Source of the DNA: Phycisphaerae bacterium
GTDB lineage: Bacteria > Planctomycetota > Phycisphaerae > Tepidisphaerales > Tepidisphaeraceae
Direction of reading: 5' to 3'
Assembly (NCBI GenBank): GCA_014380825.1
Contig: JACMJD010000121.1
Span: 1-16,896 of the forward strand
DNA length: 16,896 bases
Shown: in pieces, positions 7,457-14,756 of the stretch
How positions within the stretch are numbered: position 1 is the stretch's first letter
Layout: each line of letters starts with the position of its first letter
Notes under the pieces: generated by a model
What the model saw: only the letters and a program-made list of their open reading frames with translations
Databases searched by the model: none
Told to the model about the DNA's origin: nothing
Translations under genes and position numbers: made by a program

Positions 7457-10400
7457 ATTCGTATCGCGATCATCGCCCTGCTGTGCTTCATCTCCGTTCA
7501 ATCCACATCTGCCGCGCAAGGCGATGAAAAGCTGCCGTGGCTGCGCGCGGACGGCGCGAAGATGGTCGACCCATCCGGCAAGCCGGTCACCCTTCGCGGC
7601 TGCAATCTCGGCAACTGGCTGGCGATCGAAACGTGGATGCTCGGCGGCACGATCACCGGGAAAGATCAGGGCCATCTCACCGACATCCTGCGACAACGCT
7701 TCGGCGACGGTCCCGGCTACGCGCTGTTGGAAACGTATCGCGAGCACTACATCACCGCGCGCGACTTCGAACTGGTGAAGAGCTTCGGCTTCAACATCGT
7801 GCGCGTGCCGTTCGACTATCGACTGTTGCAGGATGAAACCGCCCCGTTCGCGATGCGGCCGGATGCGTTCAAGTGGATCGATCGAGCGCTCGATCTCGCC
7901 GAGCAGGCGGGCGTTTATGTGATCGTCGACATGCACGGCGTGCCCGCTGGACAGAGCAATCAGCACCATACCGGCCGCGAGAATCAGACGCCGGAGATCT
8001 GGGACGATCCGGCCGCCCAGCAGCGATTCATCGATCTGTGGATTATGATCGCGACGCGATACAAAGATCGCAGCGTGATCGCAGCGTATGATCTCGTCAA
8101 CGAGCCTTACGCCGACTACAAAACCGACATCACCTCCACGCTTCGGCCGTTGATGTTCAAGACGTTCGAAGCGGTGCGCGCGACCGGCGACAAGCACGTG
8201 ATGTTTTTCCCCGGCGCCCTTGGCCGCGGCGTCACGTTCTACGGCGACGTTCGCGCCAAAGGCTACGATCAGTTCGCGTTCACCGATCATTATTATCCCG
8301 GACTTTTCGGATCGCCCTCGACGCTTGCATCCCACGCCCACGTGATGCAGCGAGACTTCCCCGCCGCCCAGCGCTATCTCGATGCGCAGCGCGCGCCGAT
8401 GCTTGCCGGCGAGTTCAACGTCGTGCTCGATCGCACGGGCGGCGAGCTGATGATGCGGAAATATTACGACGAGTTCGCCCGCCGCGGATGGATGGCCACG
8501 ATGTGGTCGTACAAGATGCTCAAGCGCGACGCGGGCGTGCAAGGCGACAACTGGTACATGGTCACCAACGGCGAACCGTTGCCTGCCGTCGACATCAATA
8601 CGGATAGCCGCGAGACGATCGAGGCGTACTTCAAATCACTGTCGACGATTCCGCTGGTGGCAGACGAGCCGCTGCGCATCGCGCTGACTTCGCCAACCGC
8701 CCCGCCGCTCGAACTTCCCGCGCCCATCGATCTTCCCAAATCCGCCCCAACCGCGCAAAGCGCGAACGGTTGGACCGGCGTGGCAGTCGGAGACGCGGGC
8801 GGCGGACTCGAATCGAAAGAGGGCCGACTAACTGTGATCGCAAGCGGCAGCGATGTCTTTGGCAGCGGGGACAACTTCTACTTCGTCCAGCGCGCAGCAG
8901 CATCGAATCAGAAGCAATTGATGACCGCACAGGTCGATGGCCTGCTCGAGAGCGGCGCATACGCCAAAGCGGGCGTGATGATTCGGTTCGGCAAACCAGG
9001 CGACAAGTCATACGCATCCGCGCCGTGCGTCATGGTGAACGTATTTCCTGACGGCGGCGTCGCATTATTGAGCCGGGCCAGTGCGGGGGCCGCGGCAACT
9101 GAGACGAAGCGATATCCGGGACCGCTGCCGCGACGCATCGGACTGATCCGCGACGGCGCTCGGATCATCGGGTTGGCGGGCGACGACGCCGGCAATTGGA
9201 TCAACCTTGGCGAGGTGGATGTTTCTTCGCTTGCCAATCAGCCCGCGCAATTCGGATTTGCGACCACGAGTCAGCAAAGCGGCGGATTCACGCGGGCCGA
9301 GTTCTCCAAAGTCGAGCTGACGACGGTCGATCCGGCGAAGCTGAAATTAGAGGACAAGTTCCAATCGGCGAAGCATGCCGCCGCGGAAACTTCCGTGAGC
9401 TGGAACTCCTGGGGCTCGATCAAGCTCGGCTCGAAGGAAAAGGGAGACTTCAACTTCACCGGCGGCGGAGATTCAGGCGTCTGGCAGGACGTCACCGTTA
9501 AGCCCGGCGAAGCGTATCGCTTCTCCATTGCCGTCACGCGCGACGGTGCGGCGGTGAAGGATTCCGGCGCGGTTGAGCTTCGCCTTGAAGCGACACTGGC
9601 GGGCAAGCAAGTCGCGATCGCGTCGCGAGATTTTGACCTCGACAAACTCGAAGGCGATGGCGGCGCGAGCGTTCTCAGCATCCAGGGCAGGGCCGCGATC
9701 GAAACGCTGCGGCCACTCATCCGTGTCGTTCCGAAAGCTGAACACGGGAGAAACCTCTCGCTGCGATTCGACAATGTTTCGCTCACGTCCGGCGGCGCGA
9801 CCGTTTCGATGCAGCGCGCCAGTGCGTCGGGCGTGGAAGATGAGATGGCCGTGCCTCGCGATGCGATCGCGAGGCGCGATCTCACGTATGCCTCGCGCGA
9901 ACGCAACAATGAGCTGAAGCTCGACCTGTTTCTTCCACCCGGCGACGGGCCGTTTCCACTGGTGACCTGGATTCACGGCTGCGGCTGGCATCTGGGCGAT
10001 CGCGCGAGCTGGACGCACATGAACTTCGCGCTGCGCAGCGGTTTCGCTGTCGCCAACATTGATTGTCGATTGTCGCAAGTCGCGCCCTGGCCCGCGCAGA
10101 TTGACGATTGCGGCGCGGCGCTCGATTGGCTCACTGCAAACGCGTCAACGTATCAATTGGACGCGAATCGCATCGCCGCAGCCGGTGAATCCGCAGGCGG
10201 TCATCTGGCGGCGATGCTCGCGATCCGCAACACTTCCGCCGGTTCGCGCGGGAAGATTCGCGCCGTCATCGACTTGGCCAGTCCGACGGATCTGGCATCG
10301 CTCCATTCGCAGCGGCCCAATCTAACCCACGCGATTGACCAGTTGCTTGGCGGCCCGATCGCTGCGAAAACTGCGACGGCGAAAGAGGCTAGCCCGATCG

Positions 10401-10636
10401 CGCATGTCAGCAGTTCGTTCCCGCCAATTCTGATCTTGCACGGCGCGAAGGATCCGCTCGTGCCGATCTCGCAAAGCAACGCGTTTGCCGAAGCCTTGAA
10501 GAAGGCGGGCGCAAATGTTGAGCTGCTCACGCTCGATGCCGGCCACGGCGGAGCGGAGTTCTGGACCGAGCCGATGCGAGCGAAACTGATTGCCTTCCTG
10601 CATCGCACCCTGCCGAACGAACAGAAGTCGCCTTAG
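7457..10636 (+). CDS. Secreted GH5 glycoside hydrolase fused to an alpha/beta-hydrolase esterase (ATT start proposed)
   Basis: From the proposed ATT start this is 1059 residues. The first ATG (7562) is codon 36 and would remove an obvious signal peptide (RIAIIALLCFISVQSTSAAQ) that is in frame. GAGG lies 7 nt before the ATT, the same spacing as in neighbouring genes, and an in-frame TGA at 7445 rules out an earlier start. Domains: GH5 (about 40-400; strand LRGCNLGNWL, acid/base E216 in VNEP, nucleophile E319 in AGEF); a ConA-like/DUF1349 module (about 430-630, with AKAGVMIRFG); a CBM-like beta-sandwich (about 640-780); and a COG0657-like esterase (about 800-1055; oxyanion H840-G-C-G-W, S912 in GESAGG, D999 and H1030). 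The enzyme should cut a beta-glucan or mannan-type backbone and remove acyl groups from the same polymer, outside the cell. It follows the prepilin-like gene. Catalytic residues are intact; substrate is inferred. Confidence 0.88.
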   Translation: MRIAIIALLCFISVQSTSAAQGDEKLPWLRADGAKMVDPSGKPVTLRGCNLGNWLAIETWMLGGTITGKDQGHLTDILRQRFGDGPGYALLETYREHYITARDFELVKSFGFNIVRVPFDYRLLQDETAPFAMRPDAFKWIDRALDLAEQAGVYVIVDMHGVPAGQSNQHHTGRENQTPEIWDDPAAQQRFIDLWIMIATRYKDRSVIAAYDLVNEPYADYKTDITSTLRPLMFKTFEAVRATGDKHVMFFPGALGRGVTFYGDVRAKGYDQFAFTDHYYPGLFGSPSTLASHAHVMQRDFPAAQRYLDAQRAPMLAGEFNVVLDRTGGELMMRKYYDEFARRGWMATMWSYKMLKRDAGVQGDNWYMVTNGEPLPAVDINTDSRETIEAYFKSLSTIPLVADEPLRIALTSPTAPPLELPAPIDLPKSAPTAQSANGWTGVAVGDAGGGLESKEGRLTVIASGSDVFGSGDNFYFVQRAAASNQKQLMTAQVDGLLESGAYAKAGVMIRFGKPGDKSYASAPCVMVNVFPDGGVALLSRASAGAAATETKRYPGPLPRRIGLIRDGARIIGLAGDDAGNWINLGEVDVSSLANQPAQFGFATTSQQSGGFTRAEFSKVELTTVDPAKLKLEDKFQSAKHAAAETSVSWNSWGSIKLGSKEKGDFNFTGGGDSGVWQDVTVKPGEAYRFSIAVTRDGAAVKDSGAVELRLEATLAGKQVAIASRDFDLDKLEGDGGASVLSIQGRAAIETLRPLIRVVPKAEHGRNLSLRFDNVSLTSGGATVSMQRASASGVEDEMAVPRDAIARRDLTYASRERNNELKLDLFLPPGDGPFPLVTWIHGCGWHLGDRASWTHMNFALRSGFAVANIDCRLSQVAPWPAQIDDCGAALDWLTANASTYQLDANRIAAAGESAGGHLAAMLAIRNTSAGSRGKIRAVIDLASPTDLASLHSQRPNLTHAIDQLLGGPIAAKTATAKEASPIAHVSSSFPPILILHGAKDPLVPISQSNAFAEALKKAGANVELLTLDAGHGGAEFWTEPMRAKLIAFLHRTLPNEQKSP

Positions 10637-10655
10637 CACACAACCACTCACCGAC

Positions 10656-10700
10656 AAAGAAAAGCTCGAGCTCCGGCAAAAGAAAAGCTCGCGCTCCGGG
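10656..10700. repeat. Imperfect 22-bp tandem direct repeat
   Basis: AAAGAAAAGCTCG-n-GCTCCGG occurs twice (10656-10677 and 10679-10700), differing by about one internal base. The second copy supplies the left arm of the terminator hairpin. It looks like a local duplication between convergent genes. Confidence 0.7.
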
Positions 10701-10721
10701 TTGGTCCCAGAGCGCGAGCTT
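10685..10721. terminator. Bidirectional terminator between convergent genes
   Basis: A 12-bp perfect stem (AAGCTCGCGCTC with its complement) lies between the stops of the GH5-esterase gene (plus) and the PEP-CTERM gene (minus). On the minus strand the stem runs into TTTTCTTTTG, a good U-tract; on the plus strand into TGTTGTTT. It can therefore serve both genes, best the minus one. Confidence 0.8.
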
Positions 10722-10749
10722 GTTGTTTACGAAAACTACGAGGCCATGC

Positions 10750-11586
10750 TTATCGCGAGCGCCGGCGGGCGACGAGCACGCCGACTACGCCAAGGCAGGC
10801 GCCGAGCGTCGTCGGTTCCGGAACGGGCGTGGCGATCAATTCGAAGTCGTTCAGGTAGCCGCTGCCACCTTGCGCGCCAACGAAGTTGATGAAGAGCTGG
10901 CCACCCGAGTTGGGAACCAGGCCGCTGAGCACCGCCACCTGCGTGGTGTTGGGAATATTCGGCGGGTTGCCGGGATCGTTCACATCGATCTCTTGAACGT
11001 TGATGGACGCGCTGCCTTGCACGCCGGTCAACGCGAAGGTCGTCATGTTCAGGCCGCTGCCCACGCTGTACGTGGTCTGCTGGTTGTCGCTGAAGATATG
11101 CGAACCGTACAACCGGAGCGTGTACGTGAAGTTCACGGCGTCCAAACCGTGGAGATCGAACACGCAGGGGCTGCCCGGCGAGGACGAGGCGGCATAGTCG
11201 ATCGCGGCTTCACCGACTGCGAGGTTTCCCAATGCTGCTTGCGCGGCAGCCGTGCCGACATTCGCGGCCGCCGCAGCAATTTCGGCGGGAGTGGGATCGG
11301 GGAACGACGTCGCACCACCCGACGCACCGTTGAAGCTGTCGGTGCCGACCGGAGTAAACCAGCCGATACCGATCGTCGTGGCGCTGCCGTTGATCGCGAC
11401 GAGATTCTCTTGCAGGGTTCCCGGGAAATGGCTGTTCCAGACATTTCCGTTCGGCTGCGGGCTGGGCGTGCTTACCCCGCGAAATGAGTCGTTGTTGCCC
11501 ATATCCAGCAAAACAGTTTGTGCCTGCGCCGTAGTCGCAAGCGCGGCCACCACCGAAGCGGCAGCAAAAGTAACGAAGCGGTTCAT
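10750..11586 (-). CDS. PEP-CTERM sorting domain protein, module B
   Basis: The protein has 278 residues. The ATG at 11586 has GGAGG 7 nt upstream; the 22 codons of open frame before it lack any signal-like sequence and contain the RBS, so they are rejected. A signal peptide (MNRFVTFAAASVVAALATTAQA) precedes a mature domain starting QTVLLDMGNNDSFRG, with no catalytic motif I recognise. This domain is rich in beta-strand-like, Asn/Gly/Thr segments and resembles the short PEP-CTERM proteins that are common in planctomycetes. The tail from about residue 253 is PVPEPTTLGACLGVVGVLVARRRSR: PEP motif, hydrophobic helix, basic end, which an exosortase system would recognise. It is probably surface-bound or released into matrix. 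It lies downstream of the GntR regulator and of a candidate operator, and so is a likely target of it. Function beyond sorting is unknown. Confidence 0.85.
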   Translation of the reverse strand: MNRFVTFAAASVVAALATTAQAQTVLLDMGNNDSFRGVSTPSPQPNGNVWNSHFPGTLQENLVAINGSATTIGIGWFTPVGTDSFNGASGGATSFPDPTPAEIAAAAANVGTAAAQAALGNLAVGEAAIDYAASSSPGSPCVFDLHGLDAVNFTYTLRLYGSHIFSDNQQTTYSVGSGLNMTTFALTGVQGSASINVQEIDVNDPGNPPNIPNTTQVAVLSGLVPNSGGQLFINFVGAQGGSGYLNDFELIATPVPEPTTLGACLGVVGVLVARRRSR

Positions 11587-11670
11587 CGCATTTCCTCCAA
11601 ATGGCCGTGGCCCGCTAGGCCAGCAGTTCAGGACGTGCAGCGCCGCGCACAACGACGCATCAACTCTCTT

Positions 11671-11697
11671 TTAATATCCTGGGCAGAGATCTGTCAA
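11671..11697 (-). promoter_or_regulatory. Probable promoter of the module B PEP-CTERM gene
   Basis: On the minus strand TTGACA (11692-11697) is followed by an A/T-rich TATTAAAA run; TATTAA occupies 11671-11676 with a 15-bp spacer, or shifted hexamers give 16-17 bp. It lies about 85 bp upstream of the start codon and immediately downstream of the operator at 11707-11724, which would be centred near -55. Confidence 0.5.
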
Positions 11698-11706
11698 CGG
11701 ATAATT

Positions 11707-11724
11707 TTAACAGTAGTGTTATAC
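11707..11724 (-). promoter_or_regulatory. Candidate GntR operator, copy 1
   Basis: Minus strand TATAACACTACTGTTAAA matches the 12938-12955 site at 14 of 18 positions and has TAACA/TGTTA arms. It directly abuts the stop codon of the GntR gene and precedes the TTGACA of the PEP-CTERM promoter. Confidence 0.65.
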
Positions 11725-12822
11725 TTACATTTGCGGCATCGCGGTCGTGGGGAGACTGCGGACTGTACCGGCTTTGCCGGTTGATTCACCCTCTACAAAC
11801 TCCGCCCGGCTGGTTTCCAGCCGCTTCGTGCCGGCCCATTCCTGATCGTTTGTGAACCAATCGAAGCACTGGCGTAGCAGTTTGGTGAGGTTCGGCGTGT
11901 CCAGGCCGGTGACCGAGGGGGTCATGAACCGGGCGGGCGGTTCGATATTCACCGCGCAAATCGACACATCCTTGCCAACCTTCAGTCCCCGCTCCCAGCA
12001 AGCCCGCATCGCCCCCACCGCGGCCGGGAAGGTTGTGCCGACGAACGCGGTCGCATCCAACGTGTCTTGATCGAGCAACTTACGCATTGCGTCGTACGCG
12101 CCGGGCGTCGCATCGCCGAACGAGCGGGTCGGGTGTTCGTGCAGCTCGCCGGCCAGGCCGTGACGTTCGATCCATTCACGCCACAGCCGGATCCGTCGCT
12201 CGATTTCCGGGTTGTGATGTTGCGTGCTGATGCAGTCAATCCGGCGATGGCCGAGTTTTCGCAGGTAATCGAATACCTTAATGATGTGGGTATCCGGGAA
12301 AAGCCGGATCGACGGCACGTTGTATTCGCTCAGATCCAGATCAAGCAGAACGCTCTTGCTCGAACGAAGCGCGGTCAGCAGATGCACCGGCACATCAACC
12401 GAGCTGGGAATCAGGATCAGCCCGGCCGGATTCGTCACCGCGCTAGCGACGACCGGATCGTCCCAGTGCACGTACTGCACGGGGCGCATGCTCAATCCAT
12501 ATTGCTCGGCTGCTTCGGAAACGGTTTGCCGCAAGTGGGTGAGATAGGTTGAGGCGTACGCGGGATACAGCAGGATGAAATGCGCCGAGCCGCCGCCGAT
12601 CGCCTGGTAGGCCGGCGAGATATCGAGCAAGCCGTTGGCGCGTCGAATCAGCACCTTCTTATCAAGCAATCCGCGCACGGCCTTGCGCGCGGTCATGTGA
12701 CTCACGCCGGTCTCTTCGGCAATTTTTCGCTCGCCAGGAATGGGCGTGAGCACATAATCGCCTTGGCGAATTCGGCGCTCGATCACCGACATGACGTGCT
12801 TAAACTTCTGCTTTCGTGCCAT
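11725..12822 (-). CDS. GntR-type winged-helix regulator with LacI-like sugar-binding domain
   Basis: The protein has 365 residues from the ATG at 12822; a TTG frame start at 12846 would overlap the AGGAGGAG ribosome site (12834-12841) and is not preferred. Residues about 1-68 form a GntR winged helix (VIERRIRQGDYVL, PGERKIAEETGVSHMTARKAVRGL). Residues about 75-345 are a LacI/PBP1-like effector domain (HFILLYPAY, AGLILIPSSVDVP, VFDYLRKLGHRRIDCIS, TAFVGTTFPAAVGAMRACWERGLKVG, VTGLDTPNL). This domain order is that of AraR-like sugar repressors, which leave DNA when a sugar binds. The palindrome-like sites on each side of the gene fit a dimeric protein of this kind. One overlaps the -10 of the divergent beta-helix hydrolase promoter, suggesting repression until the glycan's breakdown product appears. 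The inducing sugar is not known. Confidence 0.9.
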   Translation of the reverse strand: MARKQKFKHVMSVIERRIRQGDYVLTPIPGERKIAEETGVSHMTARKAVRGLLDKKVLIRRANGLLDISPAYQAIGGGSAHFILLYPAYASTYLTHLRQTVSEAAEQYGLSMRPVQYVHWDDPVVASAVTNPAGLILIPSSVDVPVHLLTALRSSKSVLLDLDLSEYNVPSIRLFPDTHIIKVFDYLRKLGHRRIDCISTQHHNPEIERRIRLWREWIERHGLAGELHEHPTRSFGDATPGAYDAMRKLLDQDTLDATAFVGTTFPAAVGAMRACWERGLKVGKDVSICAVNIEPPARFMTPSVTGLDTPNLTKLLRQCFDWFTNDQEWAGTKRLETSRAEFVEGESTGKAGTVRSLPTTAMPQM

Positions 12823-12910
12823 TACCCTTGAATCTCCTCCTGGCAAGGTTCGGCCAAGTGTGACGGCATCTTACCCGCTAGAATGAATGCCTGCGGCACC
12901 GCAAAAATCG

Positions 12911-12939
12911 TTGACACGCGCGGCGGACATTGCTATATA
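12911..12939 (+). promoter_or_regulatory. Near-consensus sigma-70 promoter of the beta-helix hydrolase gene
   Basis: TTGACA (12911-12916), a 17-bp spacer and TATATA (12934-12939) are followed by a leader of about 40 nt to the ATG at 12987. Such a strong match is uncommon in high-GC planctomycete DNA and fits a promoter that is kept off by a repressor. Confidence 0.7.
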
Positions 12940-12955
12940 TAACACTGACGTTATA
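12938..12955 (+). promoter_or_regulatory. Candidate GntR operator, copy 2
   Basis: TATAACACTGACGTTATA has perfect inverted arms TATAAC/GTTATA, extending to 7 bp per arm at 12937-12956, with a 6-bp centre. It overlaps the end of the -10 hexamer and the expected start site, a position where binding would block transcription. It also matches 11707-11724 at 14 of 18 positions. Confidence 0.75.
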
Positions 12956-12986
12956 TTCATAGTTAACGCGTTGACGAGAGGGTCGT

Positions 12987-14702
12987 ATGAACGTGTTGAG
13001 CTTGCTCGCGGGATTTGCAGCGCTGACGGCGCTGGTTCCCTCGCCCGTTTCGGCGAGCGGCAGCGAGCGCGGCGCGACCGTCCCCTGGATGACCTACGAA
13101 GCCGAAGACGCTAACACATCTGGCACAAAAATCGGCCCTGATTACACCGGCAACACCGCCGCGCGCGAGGCCAGCGGTCGACGCTGCGTACGACTGACTG
13201 ACACCGCCCAATACCTTGAAATCAAAGCGAAGTCAGACTCGCAGGGGCTGGTTGTCCGCTATTCGATTCCCGACAGCGCAGATGGCCGTGGCGCGGACGC
13301 AACGCTGAGCTTGTACATCAACGGAAAGCTTCAGCAGAAGCTCCCGATGACGTCGAAATATTCATACCTTTACGGCGCGTACCCATTCAAGAACGAACCC
13401 GCCGCCGGCACACCGCGGAACTTTTGGGATGAACTGCGACTGATGCCCGGCGCGATTCGCGCGGGCGATGCAATCCGCTTGCAAAAAGACGCCGACGACG
13501 CGGCGACCGAATATCTCATCGACTTTATCGATCTTGAAGCCGTGCCCGCGCCGCTGGAGAAGCCCGCCGATGCGCTGGCGGTGACGGAATTTGGCGCAAC
13601 TCCGAACGATGCTTCCGACGATCGCGCCGCCTTTCTCGCCGCCATTACCGCAGCCAAGACTCAGAAGAAAACCGTCTGGATTCCCGCGGGCCAGTTCGTG
13701 GTGAAGGGCGCGATCGACGTCGCCGATGTCGTCATCCAGGGCGCGGGCATGTGGCACACGACGCTCGTCGGCGTCGATGATTACACGCCGCAAAATCGCG
13801 TCGCGTTTTACGGCCGCGGCTCGAACATCACGCTGTCGGATTTCGCGATCGTCGGCAAGTTGAACTATCGCAACGACGCCGAGCCCAACGACGGCATCGG
13901 CGAATCGTTCGGCACCGGTTCCACCATTCGCAACATCTGGGTCGAACACACCAAGGCCGGCGCGTGGATCGTGAATTCCGACGGGCTCGTCGTCGAAGGC
14001 TGCCGGTTCCGCAACAACATCGCCGACGGAATTAACCTGTGCGTCGGCATGCGTAACTCGGTCGTCCGCAACTGCACCGCCCGCGGCACTGGCGACGACT
14101 GCTTCGCGATGTGGCCGGCAACGTATGCGAAGTCAACGAACTCGCACGGCGGCAATCGCTTCATCAACTGCACCGCGCAGCTTCCGTTTCTCGCGCAAGC
14201 GTTCTCGATCTATGGCGGCGACAGCAACAGCGTTGAGAACTGCGAAGCGATCGATATCCCGTACGGCGCCGGCTTGTACGCAAGCACGACGTTCCCAACC
14301 GAATTCGGATTCCGCGGCACGACGACCTATCGCAACGTCCGCATCACCCGCGCCGGCGACGGCGACGGCGCGATCGGAACCGTCGCAAACCTCATTGACC
14401 TCGTCGGCGTACGATTCGAGGACATCGAGATTATCGATAGTCCGAAAGATGGCATCCGGTTTACGTCGATGAAAGAACACGCGCTGCGTGATGCCGCGTT
14501 CGACCGAATCCAGATCAGCAACCCCGGCTTATCCGGCGAAGGCCGCGCAATCGCCGCCGCCCACGGCGCGGCCGGATCGGCGACGATCAGCAATGTGACG
14601 ATCAAGAATTCAAAAGCACCGGGTTGGATCGACACGCCCGGGTTCAAATTGATTCAAAAAAGCGGAAATTCAGGCGTTAATGAGGGCAAACCAGGTTCAT
14701 GA
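12987..14702 (+). CDS. Secreted right-handed beta-helix glycan hydrolase, GH87-like
   Basis: The protein has 571 residues with a signal peptide (MNVLSLLAGFAALTALVPSPVSA). Residues about 34-185 form a carbohydrate-binding module starting MTYEAEDANTSG, like CBM6/CBM35. From about 195, VTEFGATPNDASDDRAAFLAAI and VWIPAGQFVV mark the start of a Pectate_lyase_3-type beta-helix, continuing to about 550 with strand turns such as NCTARGTGDDCFAMW. D347 (ADGIN), D370 and D371 (GDD) have the spacing I recall for the catalytic aspartates of GH87 alpha-1,3-glucanases/mycodextranases (i, i+23, i+24), so GH87-like is my best call. A polygalacturonase- or lyase-like enzyme remains possible. GAGAGGG precedes the ATG. 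The gene is divergent from the GntR regulator, with its operator on the promoter, and is followed after 54 bp by a prepilin-like gene, a likely operon. Confidence 0.75.
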   Translation: MNVLSLLAGFAALTALVPSPVSASGSERGATVPWMTYEAEDANTSGTKIGPDYTGNTAAREASGRRCVRLTDTAQYLEIKAKSDSQGLVVRYSIPDSADGRGADATLSLYINGKLQQKLPMTSKYSYLYGAYPFKNEPAAGTPRNFWDELRLMPGAIRAGDAIRLQKDADDAATEYLIDFIDLEAVPAPLEKPADALAVTEFGATPNDASDDRAAFLAAITAAKTQKKTVWIPAGQFVVKGAIDVADVVIQGAGMWHTTLVGVDDYTPQNRVAFYGRGSNITLSDFAIVGKLNYRNDAEPNDGIGESFGTGSTIRNIWVEHTKAGAWIVNSDGLVVEGCRFRNNIADGINLCVGMRNSVVRNCTARGTGDDCFAMWPATYAKSTNSHGGNRFINCTAQLPFLAQAFSIYGGDSNSVENCEAIDIPYGAGLYASTTFPTEFGFRGTTTYRNVRITRAGDGDGAIGTVANLIDLVGVRFEDIEIIDSPKDGIRFTSMKEHALRDAAFDRIQISNPGLSGEGRAIAAAHGAAGSATISNVTIKNSKAPGWIDTPGFKLIQKSGNSGVNEGKPGS

Positions 14703-14756
14703 AACGCCGCCGATTGAAATTGTTGTAAGCTACAGTCGCCTCTGTTGAGGGTTCAC

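Noticed and set aside
7452..7778. ATG at 7452 as start of a separate gene
   Set aside because: Its frame gives a Cys/Arg/Ser-rich product without domains, and GAGG is only 2 nt away, too close for this ATG.
7394..8542. 382-residue minus-strand frame opposite the GH5 domain
   Set aside because: Composition typical of antisense shadow; the plus strand has intact catalytic motifs.
11587..11652. 22-codon upstream extension of the second PEP-CTERM gene
   Set aside because: It contains the ribosome site and would bury the signal peptide.
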